A DNA stretch of 64,000 nucleotides from Paludibacteraceae bacterium. GTDB taxonomy: Bacteria; Bacteroidota; Bacteroidia; Bacteroidales; Paludibacteraceae. The position numbers and the translations under genes are program-made. Below the pieces are notes generated by a model. The model was not told where the DNA came from and made no database searches. It saw only the letters and a list, made by a program, of their open reading frames with translations. Numbering within the stretch: position 1 is the stretch's first letter; each line of letters opens with the position of its first letter. The stretch is taken from positions 62,001 through 126,000 of the forward strand of contig JAFVDX010000038.1 of assembly GCA_017478225.1 (NCBI GenBank), given 5' to 3'. Below, piece by piece: positions 43,921 to 53,664 of the stretch.

Positions 43921-44547
43921 ATGTTCTCAGGTATAGTTGAATCAATGGCACAAGTCGTGCAAATACAACACGAACAAACCAATATCCATTTCACCCTCAC
44001 ATGCGATTTTGTTGACCAACTCAAAATCGACCAATCTATCGCACACAACGGAGTATGCCTCACCGTCGTTAAACTCGACCCCATACAACATACATACACC
44101 GTCACCGTCATGGAAGAATCACTCAAACGCTCCAACCTCGGACTACTCAAAGTCGGAGATATGGTCAATGTCGAACGATCTATGCTACTCAACGCAAGAC
44201 TCGACGGACATATCGTACAAGGACATGTGGACCAAACCGCCGTTTGCATACAAGCACAAGAAACCGACGGCAGTTGGTACTACCGATTCCAATACAACTC
44301 CAACCAAGATATGATACGAAGAGGATACTTCTGCGTCGATAAAGGAAGCGTCACTATCAACGGAGTCTCACTCACCGTCTGCCAACCCGATGTTCAGCAA
44401 GACAAAGGATTCGTCAGCGTTTGCATCATACCATACACACAACATAACACCAACTTCCAATTCCTTAAAGTCGGCTCCATCGTCAATCTCGAATTCGACA
44501 TCATCGGAAAATACCTCAGCCGACTCACCTTCCTCACAAAAGAATAA
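43921..44547 (+). CDS. ribE: Riboflavin synthase, alpha chain
   Basis: The 208-residue enzyme converts two lumazine molecules to riboflavin and a pyrimidine. It has the two lumazine-binding repeats: MFSGIVESMAQV... with VDQLKIDQSIAHNGVCLTVV, and the second with SVTINGVSLTVC and IIPYTQHNTNF. The start MFSGIVE is canonical. Riboflavin synthase and ribBA lie within 3 kb, separated by pheT. No FMN riboswitch is visible in the short gap upstream. Confidence 0.96.
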   Translation: MFSGIVESMAQVVQIQHEQTNIHFTLTCDFVDQLKIDQSIAHNGVCLTVVKLDPIQHTYTVTVMEESLKRSNLGLLKVGDMVNVERSMLLNARLDGHIVQGHVDQTAVCIQAQETDGSWYYRFQYNSNQDMIRRGYFCVDKGSVTINGVSLTVCQPDVQQDKGFVSVCIIPYTQHNTNFQFLKVGSIVNLEFDIIGKYLSRLTFLTKE

Positions 44548-44563
44548 TAAATCAAAGAATAAT

Positions 44564-44628
44564 ATCTAAATCATCTAGAATATCTAGTCCCTCTAGAATA
44601 TCTAGTCCCTCTAAAACATCTAAAATCA
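44564..44628 (+). repeat. Short 9-bp-phase TCTAG array before pheT
   Basis: Units such as TCTAGAATA, TCTAGTCCC and TCTAAAACA lie between ribE and pheT and end 20 bases before the pheT start. Confidence 0.8.
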
Positions 44629-44648
44629 CCGACTAAAATCACATAATT

Positions 44649-47111
44649 ATGAATATATCCTACAACTGGTTGAAACAATTTATCAACATCCAAGAAGACC
44701 CACAAACAGTCGCTGCTCACCTCACTTCTATCGGACTCGAAGTAGGTACAGTCGAAAAAGTACAAACTATCAAAGGAGGACTCGAAGGACTACAAACAGC
44801 ACAAGTCCTCACTTGCCAACCACACCCCAATAGCGACCACCTACATATCACTACCGTACTCCTACAAGAAAACACCCAACCCGTGCAAATCGTATGCGGA
44901 GCACCTAATGTCGCAGCAGGACAAAAAGTCATCTGCGCCACTATCGGTACCACTCTCTACTCAGGAGACGACAAATTCACTATCAAAAAATCTAAAATCC
45001 GTGGCGTCGAATCCTTCGGCATGCTTTGCGCCGAAGACGAAATCGGTATCGGAAACAACCACGACGGCATCATCGTCCTACCACCTGACACTCCCGTCGG
45101 AATTCCAGCAAAACAATACTATAACATTCAAGACGACTATATCATCGAAGTCGATATCACACCCAACCGTGCTGACGCATGCTCACACTACGGCGTCGCA
45201 AGAGACCTCTACGCTTACTACAAAGCACACTCACAAAACATAACTCTCACCAAACCTACTATCAGCGACTTCCACGCCGACAACCATAACCTACAAATCA
45301 ACATACAAGTCCTCAACCAACAAGCTTGCCCAAGATATAGCGCAGTCTCTATTCAAAACATACAAGTCAAAGACTCACCCGAATGGCTACAAAACGCACT
45401 CCGGACCATCGGACTACGACCCATCAACAATATCGTGGACGCTACCAACTATGTCCTCCACTCCTTCGGACAACCTATGCACGCCTTCGACGCCGATAAA
45501 ATCATTGGCAACACTATCGTCGTAAGAAATGCACAAGACAACGAACCATTCACCACACTCGACGGACAACAACGAAAACTCAATAAAGCAGACCTCATGA
45601 TCTGCAACCAACTACACCCAATGTGCATCGCAGGCGTTTTCGGAGGACTCGACTCTGGAGTAACACAACAAACTACCAATATCCTCCTCGAATCAGCATA
45701 CTTCGACCCGGTCTCCATCAGGAAAACAGCAAGAAGACATGCCCTCTCTACCGACGCCTCATTCAGATACGAACGAGGAGCAGACCCCAATATCACTATC
45801 TACGCACTACAATTCTGCGCTAACCTCATCAAACAAATCGCTGGAGGACAAATCGCTATGGATATCGTCGATATCAAACAACATGACTTCCCGCCATTCC
45901 CCGTACAACTCAACTTGGAAAAAACATACCAACTCATCGGAAAAAATATCGGAAAAGAAACAGTCGAAAACATTCTACAAGCACTCGAAATATCTTTCCA
46001 TACCGACGACAACAACAACTACCAACTCCTCGTACCACAATATCGCGTCGATGTACAAAGACCTTGCGATGTCGTCGAAGATATACTCCGTATCTATGGA
46101 TATAATAATATCGAATTTCCACAAAAAGTCAATACTAACCTCGTTCACGGAAAACAACCTGACCCAGTCTTCCTACAAAGACGAATCAGCGAACAACTCA
46201 CCGCACAAGGATTCAGAGAAATAATGAACAACTCACTCACCAAAATCAACTACTACGAACAATCCGAACAATTCCCAATACAAAACTGCGTCAAAATCAA
46301 AAACCCACTCTCTCAAGACCTCGCCGTACTACGACAAACACTACTCTTCGGAGGACTCGAATCCATACAACGAAACGCTAACCGACAAAATGCTAACCTA
46401 CAATTCTATGAGTTCGGAAATACCTACCACTTCCAACAAGACCAACACCTACCCGACAACCCACTCAACGCCTACTCCGAACAACCACACCTCGCTATCT
46501 GGCTCACAGGCAACAAAACTCCACAATCATGGGTAAGAAAAGACGAACCAACCTCTTTCTACCAACTACATGCCTATGTCCTCAATATACTCAAAAGAAT
46601 TGGTATCGACACCGAAAAATGCACCTACCAAGAAGTCAATAACTCACTCTTCACCGACGGACTTTCCATCGTCGCTCCTAACAACAAACAAATAGGATTC
46701 ATCGGCATCGTCGCACAAAAAACTCTTAAACAATTCGATATCAACACTCCAGTCTATTACGCCGACCTCAACTTCAACACACTACTACAACTACGCAAAC
46801 AATTCCACCCCATCATCACCGACCTGCCCAAATTCCCAGAAGTAAGACGCGACTTCGCACTCCTCGTCGATAAATCCGTCAAATTCGCTGACCTCAAAAA
46901 CGCTGCTCTCAAAACCGAACGAAAACTACTCAAAGAAGTATTCCTCTTCGATGTCTATGAAGGCAAAAACCTCGATATCAACAAAAAATCATACGCTCTC
47001 GCTTTCATACTACAAGACCCGCAAAACACTCTCAAAGATCAGCAAATCGACAACATCATGCAACGACTCAAAAACATGTACCAACAACAATTCAATGCCA
47101 TACTAAGATAA
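44649..47111 (+). CDS. pheT: Phenylalanyl-tRNA synthetase, beta subunit
   Basis: The 820-residue protein has the opening MNISYNWLKQFINI and the EMAP/OB tRNA-binding domain (about 40-150, including VQIVCGAPNVAAGQKV). The B3/B4 editing domain with RYSAVSIQNI, the B5 domain (about 400-475), the catalytic-like core and a C-terminal FDX-ACB domain (about 725-818, LPKFPEVRRDFALLVDK) follow. It charges tRNA-Phe with PheS, which is not in the window. The whole gene is strongly biased to C and A on the + strand. Confidence 0.97.
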   Translation: MNISYNWLKQFINIQEDPQTVAAHLTSIGLEVGTVEKVQTIKGGLEGLQTAQVLTCQPHPNSDHLHITTVLLQENTQPVQIVCGAPNVAAGQKVICATIGTTLYSGDDKFTIKKSKIRGVESFGMLCAEDEIGIGNNHDGIIVLPPDTPVGIPAKQYYNIQDDYIIEVDITPNRADACSHYGVARDLYAYYKAHSQNITLTKPTISDFHADNHNLQINIQVLNQQACPRYSAVSIQNIQVKDSPEWLQNALRTIGLRPINNIVDATNYVLHSFGQPMHAFDADKIIGNTIVVRNAQDNEPFTTLDGQQRKLNKADLMICNQLHPMCIAGVFGGLDSGVTQQTTNILLESAYFDPVSIRKTARRHALSTDASFRYERGADPNITIYALQFCANLIKQIAGGQIAMDIVDIKQHDFPPFPVQLNLEKTYQLIGKNIGKETVENILQALEISFHTDDNNNYQLLVPQYRVDVQRPCDVVEDILRIYGYNNIEFPQKVNTNLVHGKQPDPVFLQRRISEQLTAQGFREIMNNSLTKINYYEQSEQFPIQNCVKIKNPLSQDLAVLRQTLLFGGLESIQRNANRQNANLQFYEFGNTYHFQQDQHLPDNPLNAYSEQPHLAIWLTGNKTPQSWVRKDEPTSFYQLHAYVLNILKRIGIDTEKCTYQEVNNSLFTDGLSIVAPNNKQIGFIGIVAQKTLKQFDINTPVYYADLNFNTLLQLRKQFHPIITDLPKFPEVRRDFALLVDKSVKFADLKNAALKTERKLLKEVFLFDVYEGKNLDINKKSYALAFILQDPQNTLKDQQIDNIMQRLKNMYQQQFNAILR

Positions 47112-47113
47112 CT

Positions 47114-47272
47114 AAACTTTCCCACATCGAAGAGAATAAAATTTATTTTTGGGTAATTTTGGATAATTTTTGACAACCTAAAAATCAAGAAAAACGAAGT
47201 TTTTCGTCTAATTCGTTCAATTAGTAGATAAAGAAAAATACAATTCGTTGATTTTCTGATATGGGAAACTTT
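47114..47272 (+). repeat. TIR repeat element, copy 3
   Basis: A 159-bp copy, closely similar to copy 2 across its length, with termini AAACTTTCCCACAT and ATATGGGAAACTTT and the hairpin GAAAAAC-GAA-GTTTTTC. TACTAAGA occurs on both sides (47101-47108 and 47272-47279); the left one overlaps the last pheT codons. Confidence 0.85.
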
Positions 47273-47294
47273 ACTAAGAAATTATAAGACTATT

Positions 47295-48491
47295 ATGAAT
47301 ACTATCCAAGAAGCAATAATCGAATTCAAAAAAGGAAATTTCGTCATCGTCGTTGACGACGAAGACCGCGAAAACGAAGGCGACTTCATCATCGCCGCTC
47401 AATGCATCACACCTGAAAAAGTCAACTTCATGCTCACTCACGGCAGAGGAGTACTATGCGCACCGCTCCCGGAAGAACGATGCCGACAACTCGGACTCAC
47501 AAGACAAGTCCAAGACAACACATCCATGCTCGGCACACCTTTCACCATCACCGTCGATAAACTCGAAGGATGCACCACCGGCGTCTCCGCACACGACAGA
47601 GCAGCAACCATTCAAGCACTCGCCGACCCCACTTCCACACCTCTCACATTCGGACGACCAGGGCATATCAACCCTCTCTACGCCAAATCAAGAGGCGTAC
47701 TACAAAGAGCCGGACACACCGAAGCAGCAATCGACCTCTGCAGACTCGCAGGACTCACACCCGCCGCGGCTCTCATCGAAATCATGAACCCGGACGGAAC
47801 AATGGCTAGACTTCCACAACTACAACAAGTCGCACAACAATACCAACTCAAACTCATTTCCATCAAAGACCTTATCGCATACAGACTACAAACCGAATCT
47901 CTCGTCGAAAGAGGTGAAACCGTTCACCTACCCACTGCCTACGGCGACTTCTACCTCACCCCCTTCAGACAACTGTCCAATAACCTCGAACATATCGCCC
48001 TCGTCAAAGGATCATGGCAACCCGATGAACCTATCCTCTGCAGAGTACACTCATCATGCATGACTGGAGATATTTTCGGATCCATGAGATGCGAATGTGG
48101 AGAACAACTACACAAAGCCATGCAACTCATCGAAAAAGAAGGCAAAGGCATCATCGTCTATATGAACCAAGAAGGTCGAGGAATCGGACTCATGAACAAA
48201 ATCAAAGCATACAAACTACAAGAACAAGGAGAAGATACTGTCGAAGCAAACATACACCTCGGATTCGACGCCGACGAAAGAGACTACGGAGTCGGTGCAC
48301 AAATACTAAGACAAATGGGAGCAACACAACTCAAACTACTCACCAACAACCCCGTCAAAAGAGTCGGACTCGAAAGTTATGGCATCAATATAGTAGAAAA
48401 CATACCCATCGAAATACAACCTAACCCATACAACCTAAGATACATGAAAACCAAAAAAGAAAAAATGCACCATAATCTACACCTCGTCTGA
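47295..48491 (+). CDS. ribBA: Bifunctional DHBP synthase / GTP cyclohydrolase II
   Basis: The 398-residue protein has an N-terminal RibB domain (about 1-200: [31 protein letters not shown]) that makes 3,4-dihydroxy-2-butanone 4-phosphate. A RibA domain follows (about 205-398: [35 protein letters not shown]), the latter with the zinc-binding Cys residues. Both active sites look intact. It supplies both precursors of riboflavin synthesis. Its stop overlaps the lipA start by one base (TGATG). Confidence 0.97.
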   Translation: MNTIQEAIIEFKKGNFVIVVDDEDRENEGDFIIAAQCITPEKVNFMLTHGRGVLCAPLPEERCRQLGLTRQVQDNTSMLGTPFTITVDKLEGCTTGVSAHDRAATIQALADPTSTPLTFGRPGHINPLYAKSRGVLQRAGHTEAAIDLCRLAGLTPAAALIEIMNPDGTMARLPQLQQVAQQYQLKLISIKDLIAYRLQTESLVERGETVHLPTAYGDFYLTPFRQLSNNLEHIALVKGSWQPDEPILCRVHSSCMTGDIFGSMRCECGEQLHKAMQLIEKEGKGIIVYMNQEGRGIGLMNKIKAYKLQEQGEDTVEANIHLGFDADERDYGVGAQILRQMGATQLKLLTNNPVKRVGLESYGINIVENIPIEIQPNPYNLRYMKTKKEKMHHNLHLV

Positions 48492-49357
48492 TGAATATCC
48501 TAAGAAAACCTCAATGGCTGCGCGTCTCAAGACAAACCAACCAACAATACGCACAAGTCAACCAACTTATACAACAAGGGTGCCTCAATACCATCTGTAA
48601 ATCAGGTAAATGCCCCAACCAAGCAGAGTGCTGGTCCAACGGCACCGCCACCTTTATGCTCCTCGGAGATATATGCACCAGAGGTTGCCGATTCTGCGCC
48701 ACAAAAACCGGACGCCCACTACCACCTAACCCCATCGAACCACACCAACTCGCCAAATCTGTCGCACTCATGAAACTCAAACATGTAGTTCTCACCTCTG
48801 TCACAAGAGACGACCTACCCGACCAAGGAGCCAACCACTGGAACCTATGCATCACAGCCATCAAAATACTCAACCCCAATACCACCATCGAAGCACTCAC
48901 ACCCGACTTCCAAGCACAAGCACAACTCATCAAAACCGTTCTCGACGCTAAACCACATATCTTCGCACACAACATCGAAACCGTCGAACAACTCACACCA
49001 CATGTCAGAGCAAAAGCCACTTACAAACAAAGCCTAAACACACTCTACATCGCTAAACAACTCTGCCCCGATATCCCTACCAAATCCTCATTCATGCTCG
49101 GACTCGGAGAAAATAAACAACAAATCCTACAAACTATGGACGACCTCAGAAATGTCGGAGTAACTATTCTTACCATCGGACAATACCTACAACCATCCAA
49201 ACAACACCTACCCGTACAACAATATATCACACCCGAACAATTCCAACAATACAAACTCATCGCTCTCGACAAAGGATTCACACATGTCCAATCCGCTCCG
49301 CTCGTCCGTAGTTCCTACCACGCCGAAAAAGCACTGCAAAATACATTGGCACAATAA
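48491..49357 (+). CDS. lipA: Lipoyl synthase
   Basis: The 288-residue radical-SAM enzyme inserts two sulfurs into octanoyl groups on lipoyl domains. It has the auxiliary cluster motif CKSGKCPNQAEC, the radical-SAM motif CTRGCRFC and the C-terminal VRSSYHAE serine ligand. It is probably co-transcribed with ribBA, with one base of overlap; no lipB is adjacent. Confidence 0.97.
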   Translation: MNILRKPQWLRVSRQTNQQYAQVNQLIQQGCLNTICKSGKCPNQAECWSNGTATFMLLGDICTRGCRFCATKTGRPLPPNPIEPHQLAKSVALMKLKHVVLTSVTRDDLPDQGANHWNLCITAIKILNPNTTIEALTPDFQAQAQLIKTVLDAKPHIFAHNIETVEQLTPHVRAKATYKQSLNTLYIAKQLCPDIPTKSSFMLGLGENKQQILQTMDDLRNVGVTILTIGQYLQPSKQHLPVQQYITPEQFQQYKLIALDKGFTHVQSAPLVRSSYHAEKALQNTLAQ

Positions 49358-49428
49358 TTGACCTCTATCAAGCAAGAGACTCATCTCTAATAATTAACTA
49401 ATCGTTTAACACTCTAAATTTCAAAGTT

Positions 49429-50781
49429 ATGAAAGCGCGTATTTTACTCTGGCTAACTGCCATGCTCTGCCTCACACAACTCACAGCAAGAGCCGACGAA
49501 ACCATCACCGTTACCGCTACCAACGGAGATATCTCACAAAACCTCGACCTCAAAGCAGTCGCTACTGTCTTCGCCGACGCTAAAGACCTCGAACAGTTCG
49601 AACAACTGCTCAACGACCCGGAACAACGAATATCTAACCTCGACCTCAACGCCGACGGAAAAGTGGACTACATAAGAGTCATCGAAACTACACAAGATAA
49701 TACCCACCTCGTCGTTCTGCAAGCAGTGCTCGCACAAGATATCTTCCAAGATATCGCAAGCATTCTCGTCGAAAAAGACCCCGCTACACAACAAGTAACC
49801 GTTCAAATAGTAGGCGACGAATATATCTACGGACAAAACTATATCATCGAACCAGTATATATCCACACACCCGTCATCTACGACTGGTTCTTCTCACCTA
49901 CTTGGACCGTCTGGTACTCACCATGGCACTGGGGATACTACCCAGCCTACTGGTACTCATACGACTGTTGGCTCATTCACGACTATTGGCACCATATCTA
50001 CGACTACCACCACTACCACCCCTACTGCAGTTACCGCTACCGTCCTGAACCACACCAACACTATAGAGATATGCATAACACCGTCACAAGACACGACTAC
50101 GCCGACCAACACAGAGACCAAAACTTCACACAAAGAAACAACGGCGCTAACAACGCAAGAGAACTACAACCTACAAGACAAACCAGAAACGCCGACAACT
50201 CAAGACAAGCCAACTCAACTACACAAAACCAAAGCCGTACCTTCGGTAGCCAAAACATAAGAGCAAACAATACTACAAGAGTCAATACCGACAACAACTC
50301 ACGAACCGCTACTTCCAGAGCAACCGCTAACGCCAATAGAACAACTACCGCAAGAGCAACCACAACAAGAACATCTAACTCCGCAACTACATCAGCAAGA
50401 ACAACAACCACTACCACACCTCGCTCTTCTACTACATCCGCAACAACCACACGATCTTCATCTACTACATCTGCAACAACCACACGATCCACTTCATCTA
50501 CCACTGCACGATCCACATCCAGCACTACATCAAGAGCATCCTCACCGGCACAAAACAGAACATCATCCTACTCCAGCGGATCAAGAACAACATCAGGTAC
50601 ACCAACACGCACCAGTTCTACTAACTCATCTACAAGAACAACATCATCTCCTCGCTCAAGTAGCACTTCAGCCGGCTCCTATCGCCCCTCCACTTCCACA
50701 CCTCGCGGCTCCGCTGGCTCAGCAGGCTCCGCACCAAGAGGCTCATCCGGCGGCTCAAGAACAACATCCGGCAGACGATAA
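49429..50781 (+). CDS. Secreted His/Tyr/Trp-rich protein with Ser/Thr/Arg tail
   Basis: The 450-residue product starts with a signal peptide (cleaved near TARA at residue 22). Residues about 25-140 are a folded part (ISNLDLNADGKVDYIRVIE has an EF-hand-like DLNADGKVD loop). A very aromatic and His-rich region follows (about 145-215, e.g. WFFSPTWTVWYSPWHWGYYP, then YDYHHYHPYC), and the rest (about 230-450) is low-complexity Ser, Thr, Arg, Asn. Bacteroidales have similar hypothetical proteins. The His-rich part could bind metal, but I see no proven function. The Ser/Thr codons match the C-rich + strand of this region. Confidence 0.8.
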   Translation: MKARILLWLTAMLCLTQLTARADETITVTATNGDISQNLDLKAVATVFADAKDLEQFEQLLNDPEQRISNLDLNADGKVDYIRVIETTQDNTHLVVLQAVLAQDIFQDIASILVEKDPATQQVTVQIVGDEYIYGQNYIIEPVYIHTPVIYDWFFSPTWTVWYSPWHWGYYPAYWYSYDCWLIHDYWHHIYDYHHYHPYCSYRYRPEPHQHYRDMHNTVTRHDYADQHRDQNFTQRNNGANNARELQPTRQTRNADNSRQANSTTQNQSRTFGSQNIRANNTTRVNTDNNSRTATSRATANANRTTTARATTTRTSNSATTSARTTTTTTPRSSTTSATTTRSSSTTSATTTRSTSSTTARSTSSTTSRASSPAQNRTSSYSSGSRTTSGTPTRTSSTNSSTRTTSSPRSSSTSAGSYRPSTSTPRGSAGSAGSAPRGSSGGSRTTSGRR

Positions 50782-50798
50782 ACAACTAAAGCCCCCTG

Positions 50799-50889
50799 CC
50801 TCTCCGGTCTCCCGGCCTCTCCGGCCCCTCCGGAAAAGCGCAGCGCTCCGGTCTCTCCGGTATCTCCGGCACCCTCCGGCACCCCCGGA
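50799..50889 (+). repeat. CTCCGG-type 9-bp-phase array with GCGCAGCG linker
   Basis: Units such as TCTCCGGTC, CTCCGGCCC and the linker AAAAGCGCAGCGCTCCGG are repeated after the His-rich gene. It resembles the TCTAGT/TCTAAA arrays but with a CCGG core. Confidence 0.8.
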
Positions 50890-50905
50890 AAAACCATAAT
50901 ACAAA

Positions 50906-50939
50906 AAGAAGCGGTCCTACCCAAGTAGAACCGCTTCTT
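50906..50939. terminator. Terminator between convergent genes
   Basis: A 10-bp stem (AAGAAGCGGT with ACCGCTTCTT; arms at 50906-50915 and 50930-50939) lies 17 bases from the nrdD stop. It can serve both genes. Confidence 0.85.
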
Positions 50940-50955
50940 CTATCTCTTAGCGTCC

Positions 50956-53100
50956 TCAACAAACCGCCGACAACTCCTTCTCACTCTTCGCAAACTGCTC
51001 CCTGTTCTCGTTATCCTGCATATTCGCATAATAACGCTCAGAAGCCTCCTTCTGACGAGCAGCCGAGAAATTACTTATACGCTTCAAATAACCTATTATA
51101 CGAGTCAGATAATCCAAATTCTTCGAACCACACTTCGGACACTCATGCAAATAACGCTTGTCTATATGACCACAATCATTACATACCGTGTTCGGTATAT
51201 TAAAGGTGAAGTAATTGCAACCCTCCTTCGCCGCTACACGCAACAACTGCCTGTACTGAGCCTCTGACAAATGCTCCTCCAAATTACAATGCAACGCCGA
51301 ACCACCAGTCAAATGCTCTATATACTTCGTTCCGTGCATCTTGAACTTGTCTATCACATTCAAACTCCTGTCCTCTACTACATAAAAATATGAATTATAG
51401 CAATCACGAGGCACCTGATAACCATCCTCCTTGTCCCACTTCGCATGCTTCACACCTACATTCTCCGCAGGTATCATCTCGCAGTTGAACATCACATCCT
51501 TCGTCCTGTATTTCTTGTTTATCTTCTCTACTATTCCCAATACCTCCTGAACATAATGAGCATAACGCTCATTATCAGTTATCTCTATCCCCAAAAATTC
51601 TGCCGCCTCTACCAAACCATTCACACCTATCGTCAAATACTGACGACCTATGTTTATATATCCGGCATCAAACAACGGCAACATACCCTTCTCCTGCAAA
51701 CGCTTCAAATTCTCATTATATGCCAACTGTACCTTATGCATCAATTCTACTATATCCTCCACATAACTCTGATAAGGTATCCCCATCTTCACTGCATACT
51801 GTATCGTCCTGTTCAGGTTTATAGTCAATACCGACTTCGAACCTGTCGATATGCCACCGGCACCCAATGTATACGAAAAACCATTATCTGTTATCTCATT
51901 CCTCAAACGGCAACACGACGACAACGAATCCGCATTATCACTCACGTATGTAAAGAACGAATGACCCTCTGCATACATCTCAGCCGTGAAATCAGCATAC
52001 TCCTTATCCTTAAAATCACCCTTACCATCGGCCAACAATGCCATCGTCTCCACAGGGAAGGTCAACGGAGTACGCAAACGCTCCGCGTTAAACCACTTCA
52101 TAAAACGCTTCTGCAACCAATTCAAACCATTCCAATCAGGCTTGCTGCCATCAGGAAAATAAAAATTATCAAACAAAGAATCAAAATAATACTTGTCATA
52201 ATAACTGATATTCCAAAATACTGCCTGGAAATTCCTTGCACCGGTCGGCTGATTTATCGAATATACTACCTGCTCAAAACAATCAGTTATCATCTTATCT
52301 ATCGTCCTGTGCTTCAAACTCAAATCTACTACCTCATCAGCACGCTCCCAATAATCCTTTCCATACTCCAAACCCAAAAAATAATTCATGTACATCAAAA
52401 ACTCCGGTGTCGCACACGCACCCGACAACATCGAACTCACTATAAACACCATGTTCACAAAACCTCCACAAAACGACTTCAAATTCGTCGGAGGAGTCGA
52501 ATTTCCACCTATCGACAATGTTCCACCTATCAACCATGGATACATCGTTATCGACGCACAATAATTCGCTAAACTCGTCTCATCATTCTTATATATAAAA
52601 TGCTGATGCAACAAACTCATATACTTATCCGCTACCTCCTTGCCAAACATCTCCTTTATCCTGTCGGTCAACAAACGACGATTCAAACGAATATAATTCG
52701 ACTTGGGCAACTCACCTATCAAAGTCGCTATATTCTTCTTCTCCACATTCGCATTCGCATCATACTTGCTACCCGTCGCAGGATTCACCGCCTCACAATA
52801 ATTAATCAGAAATTCCAACTTATCGCGTGTCTCCCTATCTCCCTGATGACGACTCCTATACAACATATAGTTCTTCGCCACCTTATAATAACCCTCACTC
52901 ATCAATGCTACCTCCACCTGATTCTGAATATCCTCCACACTCATTCCATCCTGAACACGCAAATGACCCAGTATATTGGTCATTATCTCCTCCGTCGCAA
53001 ACGAATCCGACGCTATAAAGGCCTTCTGTATCGCCTCCTTAATCTTCTCTATGGCAAACACTTCCTGCTTGCCATCACGCTTTACAATCTTTGTTTCCAT
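50956..53100 (-). CDS. nrdD: Anaerobic ribonucleoside-triphosphate reductase
   Basis: The 714-residue class III reductase has an N-terminal ATP-cone (KIVKRDGKQEVFAIEKIKEAI), the ten-stranded barrel core with SSCCRLRNEITDNGF, a C-terminal zinc motif (VCNDCGHIDKRYLHECPKCG) and the glycyl radical site in RIIGYLKRISNFS (Gly670). It makes deoxynucleotides without oxygen, in line with a strict anaerobe. The activase NrdG is not next to it, although the two genes are often adjacent in this phylum. The leader is long (about 300 bases). Confidence 0.97.
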   Translation of the reverse strand: METKIVKRDGKQEVFAIEKIKEAIQKAFIASDSFATEEIMTNILGHLRVQDGMSVEDIQNQVEVALMSEGYYKVAKNYMLYRSRHQGDRETRDKLEFLINYCEAVNPATGSKYDANANVEKKNIATLIGELPKSNYIRLNRRLLTDRIKEMFGKEVADKYMSLLHQHFIYKNDETSLANYCASITMYPWLIGGTLSIGGNSTPPTNLKSFCGGFVNMVFIVSSMLSGACATPEFLMYMNYFLGLEYGKDYWERADEVVDLSLKHRTIDKMITDCFEQVVYSINQPTGARNFQAVFWNISYYDKYYFDSLFDNFYFPDGSKPDWNGLNWLQKRFMKWFNAERLRTPLTFPVETMALLADGKGDFKDKEYADFTAEMYAEGHSFFTYVSDNADSLSSCCRLRNEITDNGFSYTLGAGGISTGSKSVLTINLNRTIQYAVKMGIPYQSYVEDIVELMHKVQLAYNENLKRLQEKGMLPLFDAGYINIGRQYLTIGVNGLVEAAEFLGIEITDNERYAHYVQEVLGIVEKINKKYRTKDVMFNCEMIPAENVGVKHAKWDKEDGYQVPRDCYNSYFYVVEDRSLNVIDKFKMHGTKYIEHLTGGSALHCNLEEHLSEAQYRQLLRVAAKEGCNYFTFNIPNTVCNDCGHIDKRYLHECPKCGSKNLDYLTRIIGYLKRISNFSAARQKEASERYYANMQDNENREQFAKSEKELSAVC

Positions 53101-53407
53101 GTCTAATTTTTAGGGTTTATATTTTTTATATCATTTATACTCTGATTAATATTCTATTTATATTCCTTCTTTTTATTCTTCTATCTATCCTCTCTAAAGC
53201 CTCTAAGTCAGCGTAGCGGTCTATAACCTCTAATCCACTCCCCCGCCTGCTCCACTCACCCTCCTCGCCACCAAATTCATCCCCGTCCATTCCGTCCGAT
53301 TTTTATTCGAACACCACCCACACTCCAAACTACACGCAAATGCCGATTACATCGGACTTTCACTGCGAACAACCACCTTCCCCGACCATCTCGCAAACAT
53401 TCGCACG
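53101..53407 (-). other. Long nrdD leader, unassigned
   Basis: The minus strand from the promoter to nrdD has about 300 non-coding bases, with a CCGAT-GTA-ATCGG hairpin (53343-53355) and the reverse complement of a short 9-bp array (53189-53234). Fragments resemble parts of a cobalamin riboswitch (GGGGAA, GTGAAAGTCC) but the B12-box region is not found. Confidence 0.4.
53189..53234 (+). repeat. Short 9-bp-phase array (CTCTAAAnn) with AGCGTAGCG linker
   Basis: In phase: CTCTAAAGC, CTCTAAGTC, AGCGTAGCG, GTCTATAAC, CTCTAATCC. It lies inside the nrdD leader, with the same + strand orientation as all other arrays. Confidence 0.85.
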
Positions 53408-53415
53408 CAAAGATA
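53408..53415 (-). promoter_or_regulatory. Bacteroidetes -7 box for nrdD
   Basis: The minus strand reads TATCTTTGCG; transcription would begin about 300 bases before nrdD. Confidence 0.6.
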
Positions 53416-53570
53416 CGGCTTTTTTATAAACATACAACACTAACTCCACTTTTTTTGATAATTTCGTAATTATTCAACTCACACACCTATAAATCACATA
53501 CTTACACTCACCACAACCAACCTCTTTTTATTTCAATCTCACCACACTTGCAAGGTCAAAAAATTAATCG

Positions 53571-53578
53571 TAACTTTG
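53571..53578 (+). promoter_or_regulatory. Bacteroidetes -7 box for the 53665 gene
   Basis: TAACTTTGCA, 85 bases upstream of the start; the leader between them is made of a 9-bp-phase array. Confidence 0.7.
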
Positions 53579-53590
53579 CAACCTATTTAA

Positions 53591-53662
53591 TCATCTAAAT
53601 CAGCAAAGCGCTCTAAATTATCTAAAATCTCTAAAACATCTAAATCCTCTAAAACCCCTAAA
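53591..53662 (+). repeat. 9-bp-phase array (TCTAAAnnn) as an mRNA leader
   Basis: Units such as TCTAAATCA, GCAAAGCGC (linker variant), TCTAAATTA, TCTAAAATC and TCTAAAACA fill the space from just after the transcription start to 2 bases before the next start codon, so this array should be in the mRNA. Confidence 0.85.
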
Positions 53663-53664
53663 TT

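Noticed and set aside
51445-53106. Long plus-strand frames opposite nrdD
   Set aside because: Antisense shadows caused by the extreme strand composition; the minus-strand product is a complete NrdD.
53241-53407. Cobalamin riboswitch before nrdD
   Set aside because: GGGGAA and GTGAAAGTCC fragments are present, but the remaining conserved core and the B12 box are not, and class III reductase would not be an expected target.
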